A stretch of DNA of 64,000 nt from Spongiivirga citrea (GTDB lineage Bacteria > Bacteroidota > Bacteroidia > Flavobacteriales > Flavobacteriaceae). The notes under the pieces are model-generated. The model was not told where the DNA came from, made no database searches, and saw nothing but the letters and a program-made list of their open reading frames with translations. This document shows, piece after piece, positions 9,556-17,453 of this stretch. A program made the position numbers and the translations under genes. The stretch spans positions 62,001 to 126,000 of the forward strand of contig NZ_JAABOQ010000002.1 in the NCBI RefSeq assembly GCF_010671565.1, in the 5' to 3' direction. Numbering within the stretch: position 1 is the first letter of the stretch; each line of letters begins with the position of its first letter.

Positions 9556-11286
9556 TTAGGCTGCTTTTACCTCCTGAACCAGCTGCTTAATCTTAATATT
9601 GAAAGCTGCAAACAGCAAGGTCATAAACGGACTTAGCCAGTTGAAAATCGCATAAAAGAAATAATCAGCAACCGGTACTCCCAAGACCCCACTTTGATAA
9701 GCACCACAGGTGTTCCATGGTATTAGAACAGAAGTTACTGTACCAGAATCCTCAAGCGTTCTTGATAAATTTTCGGGGGCAAGTCCACGATCGCGATATG
9801 CTTTACTGAACATTTTACCGGGTACTACTAATGCTAAATACTGATCGGATGCAGTGACATTTAGTGCCAAACAACTAGCAACGGTGCTCGCAAACAATCC
9901 GAAGGTTGTTGTTGCAAGGCTAAGCAGTGCACGACTAATTCTAGCTAATGCTCCAATCGCATCCATAACACCCCCAAATACCATTGCACAAATAATTAGC
10001 CAAATCGTGCCGAGCATGCCTTTCATTCCGCCAGAAGAAAACAAATCATTCAACTCGCTGTTCGACGTTTCTACAGCACTGTCTATTGTAATTGCACCCA
10101 TAACAGCGAAATAAGCGCTCTGCATGAATGAAGTTGGTGATCCTTTGATTTCGAACTTATCTATAACATTTCCTTCCTTAATTACTTCAACGGTGCTCGA
10201 TTTGGAATTGGTTATAGCAGCATTCGGAGCCGATAATTCTAGACTATTATTCTTTAAGGTTATCGAATTATCGTTAGATACTAACGAATGCGTCCCAGGA
10301 TCATAATAGTTGTATTTACCACCATCCCAATCGAGGATCTTTTCATATTTCGCAGGAATTTCAGATAAGCTATATTTTAAGCCATTGTTCCAAATAATTC
10401 CTGATTGAAAAATAATAGCAAAAAGTCCACCTAAAAGCGTACCTGCTAGTAGGGCAATCAGAGGTGGAGTTTTTCTAATGATTAATAAGATTACAATAAC
10501 AGGAACTAGAAATAGCCAGCCTGAAATATTAAATGAACCTTTGATTGATTTGAGAATTGAAGCCGTATCAGCAGCACCACTTGTGTCGATGCTCAATCCT
10601 ATTATAATAAAAACAATAAATGTCACAACAATCGTTGGTACCGTAGTATAGGTCATATATTTAATATGACTAAAAAGTTCACCTCCAGCCATTGCGGGGG
10701 CAAGGTTTGTGGTGTCACTTAATGGTGACATTTTATCACCAAAATATGCCCCAGATAAAACTGCTCCCGCGGTCATACCCAATGAAATCCCAAGTGTTTC
10801 TCCAATACCAATAAGTGCAATACCCACCGTTGCCGATGTAGTCCAAGAGCTACCCGTTGCAATAGATATAACAGCACATATAATAACACTGGCAGCTAGA
10901 AAAATTGTTGGATTTAAAATTTGTAGACCATAATAAATCATGGATGGGATAATCCCACTAATTAACCAGGTTCCAGCCAATGCTCCAACCATTAGTAAAA
11001 TTAATATGGCTCCGGTTGTGGATCGGACGTTCTCTGCAACTTCTTCGAGCATTTGTTTGTAAGATACTTTGTTAAAATAGCCTACAATCGCGGCAACTGC
11101 CGCCCCAATTAATAATATAAATTGATTACTTCCGCTTAATGCATTATCACCATATACATAAACATTAAAGGCCAATAGCCCCACTAAGACAAAAACAGGA
11201 ATTAATGCTTCCCAAATATTAAGTTCTTTATTCTCAACAATATTTTCATTTTCAGGGTTTAGCGGGTTGATATTTTCGTCTTGCAT
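9556..11286 (-). CDS. nhaC: NhaC family Na+/H+ antiporter
   Basis: NhaC antiporters exchange cytoplasmic Na+ for external protons and support pH and salt homeostasis. The 576-residue protein has about 11-12 hydrophobic segments and two conserved stretches: GSSWTTSATVG at 145-155, and GDKMSPLSDTTNLAP at 183-197, typical of the family's ion path. A polar, Asn/Ser-rich insertion at about residues 303-386 interrupts the membrane core, which makes the protein longer than common NhaC proteins (about 450-500). The gene stands alone; a terminator separates it from the beta-barrel gene upstream. Substrate preference (for example malate/lactate exchange in MleN relatives) cannot be excluded. Confidence 0.88.
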   Translation of the reverse strand: MQDENINPLNPENENIVENKELNIWEALIPVFVLVGLLAFNVYVYGDNALSGSNQFILLIGAAVAAIVGYFNKVSYKQMLEEVAENVRSTTGAILILLMVGALAGTWLISGIIPSMIYYGLQILNPTIFLAASVIICAVISIATGSSWTTSATVGIALIGIGETLGISLGMTAGAVLSGAYFGDKMSPLSDTTNLAPAMAGGELFSHIKYMTYTTVPTIVVTFIVFIIIGLSIDTSGAADTASILKSIKGSFNISGWLFLVPVIVILLIIRKTPPLIALLAGTLLGGLFAIIFQSGIIWNNGLKYSLSEIPAKYEKILDWDGGKYNYYDPGTHSLVSNDNSITLKNNSLELSAPNAAITNSKSSTVEVIKEGNVIDKFEIKGSPTSFMQSAYFAVMGAITIDSAVETSNSELNDLFSSGGMKGMLGTIWLIICAMVFGGVMDAIGALARISRALLSLATTTFGLFASTVASCLALNVTASDQYLALVVPGKMFSKAYRDRGLAPENLSRTLEDSGTVTSVLIPWNTCGAYQSGVLGVPVADYFFYAIFNWLSPFMTLLFAAFNIKIKQLVQEVKAA

Positions 11287-11371
11287 TGAGTTTGGTAGTT
11301 TAATCGTACGGTAATGTTACGATTTTGCTAATAGCTATGCAAATGTGAAGTAGTTTCAGAAGTATGAGAAC

Positions 11372-11401
11372 AAAAAAAGCCATCAATTTTGATGGCTTTT
11401 T
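11372..11401 (-). terminator. Rho-independent terminator
   Basis: An inverted repeat GCCATCAA-TT-TTGATGGC is flanked by a run of seven A on one side and five T on the other, so it can work in both directions. On the minus strand it lies just after the beta-barrel gene stop at 11420 and before nhaC, separating these two genes. Confidence 0.75.
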
Positions 11402-11419
11402 AAATGGCGTATGAATAGT

Positions 11420-11890
11420 TTAATTAAGGCAATACCTAAAACCTAGCCCAAAGCGGGCTGGTTCAAATGTATCCCCTCCATTGGCATCTCCCAAGAAAAT
11501 TGCCGGTCTCCAATCAAAAGTAATTGAAAGAGGAACGTTGGAAATTTTGAAATCTAGTCCGGCTGTTGGTCTTAAAAAGAAATCCGATCCGCCATCAAAA
11601 AAGGCGATTGAAAATCCTGCACCAGCAAACCATTTTAAGCCACCAGCATTTGGGAATGCATCATTATATTGATACAAAGCGGTCAAGGAGGTAACATCAT
11701 TCGCAAAAGTTACTTCGGCAAGCCCGGCATTATTACTGTCAAAAAAATGTTTTACAGATGGTCCAACAAAAGTTGATCCTTCTCCAAAGTCCAATCCTAG
11801 TCCGATTGCCGTATCGTAGCTATCTTGGGCTTGTAAAGTCGTTGTACCGATCATTAGGGAAAATGCTATAAGGCAGATTAGTTTTCTCAT
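11420..11890 (-). CDS. Small outer-membrane beta-barrel protein
   Basis: A 156-residue secreted protein with a clear signal peptide (MRKLICLIAFSLMIGTTTLQAQ). The mature part is rich in Gly and alternating hydrophobic residues, with repeated amphipathic strands (IGLGLDFGEG, WFAGAGFSIAFF, FFLRPTAGLDFKI). It ends in FGLGFRYCLN, similar to the aromatic end of outer-membrane barrels. The likely structure is an 8-stranded OmpW/OmpX-like barrel. It is monocistronic with its own terminator. Function is unknown. Confidence 0.75.
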   Translation of the reverse strand: MRKLICLIAFSLMIGTTTLQAQDSYDTAIGLGLDFGEGSTFVGPSVKHFFDSNNAGLAEVTFANDVTSLTALYQYNDAFPNAGGLKWFAGAGFSIAFFDGGSDFFLRPTAGLDFKISNVPLSITFDWRPAIFLGDANGGDTFEPARFGLGFRYCLN

Positions 11891-12023
11891 TACATTTGAG
11901 TTATTTGGTTAATAATAATGCCTGCAAAACAGCTATATATAACTAAAGAATGAGAATTTATCCCTCCGAATTAGCAAGATATATCTTGGCAAGCTTACAG
12001 AAAATACGACAGAAATGAGCAGT

Positions 12024-13256
12024 TTAGATGTTCGCCGTTTCTAAATTATTTGTTTTATCGAGTATATTTAGTTGTTGTAAACAACTTTTCATTTGCTGGT
12101 AGGTACGTTCTATATCGTTGTCCAGCCCAATAGAAAAGCGAATTAACCCATCTGTTAATCCCATTTCTGTTTGTTCTTCCTCAGGAATTTCAGAAGAAGT
12201 AGAACTACCTGGAGCACTAAATAAGGTTTTATAAAAACCAAGACTTACGGCAAGGTATCCTAAGTTTTCTTTTTGCATTAGTTCCATTAAGGCATTCGCC
12301 TTATCTAAAGATCCAACATCAATAGTTAACATACCGCCATACCCATATTCCATATTCATCATTGAACTGAATATATTATGACTAGGGTGTGATTTAAGCC
12401 CTGGATAGACAGTTTTTAGCCCGTCTTCTTGAAATTTCTCGGCCAAGTACATCGCATTCTCGCTGTGTTTCTTAATCCTAATATGAAGGGTGCGAAGGTT
12501 CTTTAAAATACTTGATGCTCGAAGGCTGTCCATTGTAGATCCTAAAAGCATGCAGGCACCATCATTTACATTTCGAAGCTGGTCAATAAACTCTTGAGTA
12601 CCACAAACAACACCACCAACCGTATCGCTTGATCCGTTGATGAACTTTGTCAAACTGTGTATCACTACATCAGCTCCTAATTCCGCAGGTGAGATACTTA
12701 AGGGAGAGAATGTATTATCTACTACCAGCTTTAATCCGTGTTTTTTAGCAAGCTCTGACAACGCTTTTATATCTGCAACTTCTAATAATGGATTACTAAC
12801 CGATTCACAATAAATCACTTTTGTATTTGAGGTAATGGCAGCTTCTACAATATCTAATTTTGTGATATCGACGAATGAAGTATCAATTCCCAAACGTGGC
12901 GTGAAGTTTTTTAGGAATGCATAGGTTCCACCATAGATCGTTCTACTCGAAATTATATGATCACCTGCTTCACATAGTTGTAATACTACTGGAGTGATAG
13001 CTCCCATACCTGAAGACGTTACCGTAGCGGTTTCGGTGCCTTCCATAGCAGCTAAAGCTTCGCCTAAATATAAATTGCTGGGTGAAGAATGTCTAGAGTA
13101 TAAATAACAACCATCGGCATTCCCTTCAAAGGTATCGAACATGGTTTTTGCCGATAAAAAAGTATAGGTTGATGAATCTGAAATTGAGGGATTCACTCCG
13201 CCAAATTCGCCAAAATACTGAAGGTCTTGTATGTTGTTTGCTGGTTTAAATTTCAT
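12024..13256 (-). CDS. PLP-dependent trans-sulfuration enzyme (methionine gamma-lyase / cystathionine gamma-synthase-like)
   Basis: A 410-residue member of the Cys/Met metabolism PLP family, which makes or breaks C-S bonds of methionine, cystathionine or homocysteine derivatives. Visible sites are YSR at 53-55, the SSGMGAI phosphate loop near 81-87, YGGTY at 108-112, DNTFSPL from 180, and the PLP lysine in SLTKF at Lys204. It is transcribed divergently from an Lrp/AsnC regulator with a palindromic operator between them, an arrangement like mdeA/mdeR of pseudomonads. This favours a methionine gamma-lyase or another catabolic role. The exact reaction within the family cannot be fixed from sequence alone. 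Confidence 0.87.
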   Translation of the reverse strand: MKFKPANNIQDLQYFGEFGGVNPSISDSSTYTFLSAKTMFDTFEGNADGCYLYSRHSSPSNLYLGEALAAMEGTETATVTSSGMGAITPVVLQLCEAGDHIISSRTIYGGTYAFLKNFTPRLGIDTSFVDITKLDIVEAAITSNTKVIYCESVSNPLLEVADIKALSELAKKHGLKLVVDNTFSPLSISPAELGADVVIHSLTKFINGSSDTVGGVVCGTQEFIDQLRNVNDGACMLLGSTMDSLRASSILKNLRTLHIRIKKHSENAMYLAEKFQEDGLKTVYPGLKSHPSHNIFSSMMNMEYGYGGMLTIDVGSLDKANALMELMQKENLGYLAVSLGFYKTLFSAPGSSTSSEIPEEEQTEMGLTDGLIRFSIGLDNDIERTYQQMKSCLQQLNILDKTNNLETANI

Positions 13257-13352
13257 GGGAAAGCTATTTAGTTATATATCAAAATTCGTTAATCAGTGTC
13301 TAAAAATCAATGATTATTGAGTAATTTAGATTTAAATTCATATATAATTGAT

Positions 13353-13377
13353 ATTTATAGATTTATTATCTATAAAT
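13353..13377. promoter_or_regulatory. Palindromic operator, probable Lrp/AsnC binding site
   Basis: A perfect inverted repeat, ATTTATAGAT-N5-ATCTATAAAT, lies in the 157-bp divergent region between the PLP lyase and the regulator gene. It ends three bases before the regulator's -7 element, so a bound protein would cover the -33 region. AT-rich palindromes of this size are typical Lrp/AsnC sites. Autoregulation and control of the lyase are inferred. Confidence 0.6.
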
Positions 13378-13379
13378 GT

Positions 13380-13387
13380 TATATTTG
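13380..13387 (+). promoter_or_regulatory. Candidate -7 promoter element of the Lrp/AsnC gene
   Basis: TATATTTG matches TAnnTTTG exactly and lies 26 bp before the start codon at 13414. A TTTA at 13354-13357 could serve as a -33 with 22-bp spacing and falls inside the palindromic operator. Confidence 0.45.
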
Positions 13388-13413
13388 ATTCAATTTTATA
13401 GAATAATCATCTT

Positions 13414-13872
13414 ATGGAGCTGGATATTACGGATCGCAAATTACTTGCGTTATTGCAAGCCAATAGCAAACAGACGACCAAACAACTTTCATTGCATTTA
13501 GATTTATCGGTTACTGCAGTTTATGAGCGTATTCGTAAGTTAGAACGAGCTCAAATAATCACGGACTATGTTGCCTTGGTGGATAAAGAGAAAGTAAATA
13601 AAGGTTTTACAGTTTTTTGTCATGTTGGGTTGGTGCGGCACAGCAAGACTTTTTTGACTGCTTTTGAAAAAAAGGTACAGGAACTAGATGAGGTTAAGTC
13701 TTGTTTCCATGTTAGTGGCGATTACGACTACATTTTGCATGTGTTAGTTAAGGATATGGACGCCTATCGAGATTTTATGGTTACCAAGCTAACTTCAATC
13801 GAACACATAGGTAATACGCACAGTTCATTTATTATGAGCGAGGTTAAAAACAGTAGTGCAATCGCTGTTTAA
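13414..13872 (+). CDS. Lrp/AsnC family transcriptional regulator
   Basis: A 152-residue protein of standard family length. Residues 1-60 form the AsnC-type winged helix-turn-helix (DRKLLALLQANSKQTTKQLSLHLDLSVTAVYERIRKLE). Residues 65-150 form the ligand-binding RAM/ACT-like domain, with the characteristic V.SCFHVSGDYDYILHVLVKDMDAYRDFM run. Such regulators sense amino acids and usually repress their own gene. The divergent PLP C-S lyase suggests methionine or a related amino acid as effector; this is inference from position. Confidence 0.93.
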   Translation: MELDITDRKLLALLQANSKQTTKQLSLHLDLSVTAVYERIRKLERAQIITDYVALVDKEKVNKGFTVFCHVGLVRHSKTFLTAFEKKVQELDEVKSCFHVSGDYDYILHVLVKDMDAYRDFMVTKLTSIEHIGNTHSSFIMSEVKNSSAIAV

Positions 13873-13898
13873 TGCCATTTATTTGGTATTTTTAGAAG

Positions 13899-14546
13899 GT
13901 GAATACAGTTACCTATAACAAATCCTTTTCTACCTATCGGGCGATCGAGTTTTTGATCATATTTATTCTAATTCCGGTAAGCTATGCCTTTAGCTACAAC
14001 CCAATTTTAAAAGGGGTTATTGGACTTTTAGGATTTATCTATATGTTGTATGTGCTTCTTAAGGTCGAAAAGCTATCCTTCAAAATCAATAAAGATCTTT
14101 ATTGGCCAAGATTTTGGCAATCCACCCTAGTTAAACTTGGTGTAATAATTTTCATTACTTGTATGTATGTTTATTTGGTAGCTCCAGAAAAATTGTTTTC
14201 TGTTTTACTAACTAAACCACAACTGTACGTTATCATCCTTTTTGTATATACTTTTTTTTCGGTCTACCCGCAGGAATTACTGTATCGAACTTTCTTTTTT
14301 AAGCGATATGAGGTTTTTTTTAATTCTAAATGGCAGCTTATTTTTATCAATGCAATTGTTTTTTCCTTAGCTCATATTTTTCTTAAGAATATTTTGGTCG
14401 CTGTGCTTACATTTTTAGGAGGATTGTTATTTGCCTATACCTATTACAACGAGCGCTCTACCTTGATGGTATCGATAGAACACGCTATTTACGGTTGCTG
14501 GTTGTTTACTGTCGGAATGGGTGATATGTTGGCATTTCCTTCTTGA
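13899..14546 (+). CDS. CPBP-family intramembrane protein with altered catalytic motif
   Basis: A 215-residue polytopic membrane protein (about six helices) starting at GTG 26 bp after the Lrp gene. It matches the CAAX protease/bacteriocin-processing (Abi) family by three motif positions: QELLYR at 125-130, FSLAH at 155-159, and HAIYG at 195-199. The family consensus is EExxxR, FxxxH, HxxxN/D. Here the first Glu is Gln125 and the last Asn/Asp is Gly199, so peptidase activity may be changed or lost. Co-transcription with the regulator is likely from spacing. Its role is unknown. Confidence 0.75.
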   Translation: MNTVTYNKSFSTYRAIEFLIIFILIPVSYAFSYNPILKGVIGLLGFIYMLYVLLKVEKLSFKINKDLYWPRFWQSTLVKLGVIIFITCMYVYLVAPEKLFSVLLTKPQLYVIILFVYTFFSVYPQELLYRTFFFKRYEVFFNSKWQLIFINAIVFSLAHIFLKNILVAVLTFLGGLLFAYTYYNERSTLMVSIEHAIYGCWLFTVGMGDMLAFPS

Positions 14547-14647
14547 ATAGTTCACTACAAACTACTGGATTTTTTTAGCGACTTAGTCAACCTGGTAGCT
14601 GGCTTTAGAATCTCCTATCTAATCACTAAAATCTAAAATGGAATCTC

Positions 14648-14655
14648 TATTTTTG
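14648..14655 (+). promoter_or_regulatory. Candidate -7 promoter element of lpdA
   Basis: TATTTTTG matches TAnnTTTG and lies 33 bp before the lpdA start. No matching -33 is seen. Confidence 0.35.
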
Positions 14656-14688
14656 TGTACCAAATAAAAATCGACTTAAAGATACATT

Positions 14689-16095
14689 ATGAGTTCATAC
14701 GATGTAGCCGTTATAGGCTCAGGACCAGGAGGATATGTTGCAGCAATTCGTTGCGCACAATTGGGAATGAAAACAGCAATAATCGAGAAGTATTCTACAC
14801 TAGGCGGTACTTGTCTTAATGTTGGCTGTATTCCTTCAAAAGCCTTGTTAGATTCATCTCATCATTACGAAGATGCAGTGAAGCATTTTGAAGAGCATGG
14901 TATTGAAATTCCAGGCGAGGTAAAGGTGAACTTAGAAAAAATGATTGGTCGTAAACAGGCAGTTGTAGACCAGACTACTAAGGGAATTGAATTCCTAATG
15001 GGAAAAAATAAGATCGATGTTTTTGAAGGTTCAGGTAGTTTTAAAGATGCAACTCATATAAATATAGCCAAGGCCGATGGAAAGATGGAAACAATAGAGG
15101 CAAAAAATACTATCATCGCGACAGGTTCTAAACCTTCGACCTTACCATTTATAAAAATTGATAAAGAGCGAATAATTACTTCAACTGAAGCTTTAAAGCT
15201 TAAGGAAATTCCAAAACACATGATCGTTATTGGTGGTGGTGTAATCGGATTGGAATTAGGTCAGGTATACAAAAGACTAGGTTCTGATGTTACTGTGATC
15301 GAATATATGGATCGCATTATTCCAGGAATGGATGCTGCACTTTCAAAAGAATTGATGAAAGTAATGAAAAAGCAGAAAGCGAAATTTCATCTTTCACATA
15401 AAGTAAAATCAGTAGAACGCGTTGGTGATGAAGTTATCGTTAAGGCTGATGATAAAAAAGGGAATGAAGTAGAATTCAAAGGAGACTATTGCCTAGTTTC
15501 TGTTGGAAGAAGACCCTATACTGATGGATTGAATGCTGAAGCAGCAGGCGTAAAGTTGAATGATCGTGGACAAGTAGAAGTAAATGAACACCTGCAAACA
15601 ACAGCGTCAAATATTTATGCCATTGGCGATGTTATCCGAGGTGCGATGCTAGCTCACAAAGCTGAAGAGGAAGGCGTCGTTGTTGCTGAACAACTTGCAG
15701 GGCAAAAACCACATATTGATTACAATTTGATTCCAGGTGTAGTATATACTTGGCCAGAAGTTGCTGCAGTAGGTAAGACAGAAGAAGAATTAAAAGAAGC
15801 GGGAGTAGCTTACAAAGTAGGACAGTTTCCTATGCGTGCTTTAGGTAGAGCACGGGCGAGTATGGATATCGACGGTTTTGTGAAAATCCTAGCAGATGCA
15901 AATACAGATGAAGTATTAGGAGTTCATATGATTGGTGCTCGTTGTGCTGATTTAATTACCGAAGCAGTTACTGCAATGGAATTTAGAGCTAGTGCGGAGG
16001 ACATGGCGAGAATGAGTCACGCGCATCCAACCTATGCAGAGGCCGTTAAAGAAGCTGCCTTGGCTGCAACCGAGGATCGGGCTTTACACGTATAG
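14689..16095 (+). CDS. lpdA: Dihydrolipoyl dehydrogenase (E3)
   Basis: E3 reoxidises dihydrolipoamide with NAD+ in the 2-oxoacid dehydrogenase and glycine cleavage complexes. The 468-residue protein has the FAD-binding GSGPGG at 10-15, the redox disulfide GGTCLNVGCIPSK (Cys42/Cys47), the NAD-binding GGGVIGLELG near residue 183, a second FAD motif (ASNIYAIGDV), and the C-terminal HAHPTYAE with catalytic His446 and Glu451. No complex subunit is adjacent, so it is probably a shared E3. A strong terminator follows directly, so it is probably monocistronic. Confidence 0.96.
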   Translation: MSSYDVAVIGSGPGGYVAAIRCAQLGMKTAIIEKYSTLGGTCLNVGCIPSKALLDSSHHYEDAVKHFEEHGIEIPGEVKVNLEKMIGRKQAVVDQTTKGIEFLMGKNKIDVFEGSGSFKDATHINIAKADGKMETIEAKNTIIATGSKPSTLPFIKIDKERIITSTEALKLKEIPKHMIVIGGGVIGLELGQVYKRLGSDVTVIEYMDRIIPGMDAALSKELMKVMKKQKAKFHLSHKVKSVERVGDEVIVKADDKKGNEVEFKGDYCLVSVGRRPYTDGLNAEAAGVKLNDRGQVEVNEHLQTTASNIYAIGDVIRGAMLAHKAEEEGVVVAEQLAGQKPHIDYNLIPGVVYTWPEVAAVGKTEEELKEAGVAYKVGQFPMRALGRARASMDIDGFVKILADANTDEVLGVHMIGARCADLITEAVTAMEFRASAEDMARMSHAHPTYAEAVKEAALAATEDRALHV

Positions 16096-16123
16096 TATAG
16101 CCTCTAATTATTAAGTTAATAGT

Positions 16124-16166
16124 AAAACGTTATTAGGAAATTATGATTTCCTAATAACGTTTTTTG
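16124..16166 (+). terminator. Strong Rho-independent terminator after lpdA
   Basis: A perfect 18-bp inverted repeat (AAAACGTTATTAGGAAAT, loop TATG, complementary arm) runs directly into a T tract. A-rich sequence on the opposite side could also stop transcription arriving from the minus-strand genes. Confidence 0.85.
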
Positions 16167-16189
16167 ATTATGCTAAAATTCTTAAGCTC

Positions 16190-16258
16190 AATCGTCACCC
16201 TGAATTCATTTCAGGGTCTCATTAAATCGTGAGATGCTGAAACAAGTTCAGCATAACT
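16190..16258. repeat. REP-like double-hairpin intergenic repeat
   Basis: Two short hairpins lie next to each other: ACCCTGAA-N5-TTCAGGGT, and ATGCTGAA-N5-TTCAGCAT. Each has a CTGAA/TTCAG core. The two halves are also imperfect inverted copies of one another (19 of 27 positions by eye), so the whole can fold into one long cruciform. This layout is typical of dispersed palindromic repeats. No protein-coding content is seen. Confidence 0.6.
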
Positions 16259-16285
16259 GATCTGAATTTCATATTAAAAAAGGAT

Positions 16286-17410
16286 TTATATACTCTTCTT
16301 AGCCTTTAATACTCGTTGATACGACTCTTCAATCCGCTCTTCAGTAATTTCACCACTTTGTACCATTTTATAAATGGCGTTGATCATTTTAGAAGCGATA
16401 TCAGGGTCATATTCTAAGTTATTTCCAACAACCAATACATCAACATCCGCTTCAATGGCTTTTTTCAATATGGTTTCAAAGGGAAACATGGCATTCACAG
16501 CCTTCATTTGTAGATCATCTGAAAAAACCAAGCCATTGAACTCGAAGTTATTTCGTATTATTTTTTTGATGACATTTTTAGATAGGGTAGCAGGATAAGT
16601 GGAATCCAATTCTTTGTTCATAACATGGGCTGTCATAATTCCCATTGATTTTTTGGCACTTAACTTTCTAAAAGGAATAAGCTCTTCCACAGACCAAAAA
16701 TTAGTGATATCCGTAATACCTTTATGTGAATCTGCATCGGCGCTACCATGGCCTGGAAAGTGTTTTAAGGTGGAGATAATTCCTGCTTCGGCGTGGGCAT
16801 CAATCCAAATGGCTGCATGTTTTTCGACGATTTCTGCTTTTTTAGAGTAGCTACGCTCATAACCACCAATAACCGGATTATTTGGATTGATATCCATATC
16901 AACAACTGGTGCGAAATTGAGATTAATTCCTAGACTTTTTAAAGTTTTGACGTTGCGTTCCGCATACAATAAAGTCGTATCAACATCATCTATTTGACCT
17001 AAATATTTAGCTGAAACACTTTCAGGGAATCCGTATTTCGGTTTTAAGCGACTTACTTTACCACCTTCTTGATCAATAGAAATAAAGAGCTGATCCTCGT
17101 TTAGTGACTGTAAATCGGCGATGAGTTTTTTAAGTTGATCAGGAGATTTGATATTGCGATCAGCCTTTTTATATACAACGTCATAATCGAACAAAATTAT
17201 GCCGCCGATTTCACCTTTCTTGAGTTGATCTTTTAAAATAGAATCCACTTTCTGGATGGAATCACCCCGAAACCCCACAAGGATCATTTGACCAATCTTT
17301 TGTTTTAACTCGTTATCTAGGGTCTTCTCAATAGGTTCTTTTTTCTTTTCGAAGCATGAAAGGCTCAACAGCGCTATAAAAAGCGTAATAACTTTGGTAT
17401 GTAGTTTCAT
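16286..17410 (-). CDS. Glycoside hydrolase family 3 lipoprotein (beta-N-acetylhexosaminidase, NagZ-like)
   Basis: GH3 NagZ-type enzymes release N-acetylglucosamine from peptidoglycan fragments or chitosaccharides. The 374-residue protein has a lipoprotein signal peptide with lipobox LSLSC. The GH3 barrel signatures are present: IDQEGGKVSRL, NLNFAPVVDMDINP, the acid/base loop KHFPGHGSADADSHKG, and the nucleophile FSDDLQM. It has only the single barrel domain, as in NagZ. Lipid anchoring places it outside the inner membrane, unlike cytosolic Gram-negative NagZ, suggesting envelope murein turnover or extracellular glycan use. Confidence 0.88.
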   Translation of the reverse strand: MKLHTKVITLFIALLSLSCFEKKKEPIEKTLDNELKQKIGQMILVGFRGDSIQKVDSILKDQLKKGEIGGIILFDYDVVYKKADRNIKSPDQLKKLIADLQSLNEDQLFISIDQEGGKVSRLKPKYGFPESVSAKYLGQIDDVDTTLLYAERNVKTLKSLGINLNFAPVVDMDINPNNPVIGGYERSYSKKAEIVEKHAAIWIDAHAEAGIISTLKHFPGHGSADADSHKGITDITNFWSVEELIPFRKLSAKKSMGIMTAHVMNKELDSTYPATLSKNVIKKIIRNNFEFNGLVFSDDLQMKAVNAMFPFETILKKAIEADVDVLVVGNNLEYDPDIASKMINAIYKMVQSGEITEERIEESYQRVLKAKKSI

Positions 17411-17453
17411 TAATATCTAACTAAAGCATTTACAATGCTCTAAATTAGGATAA

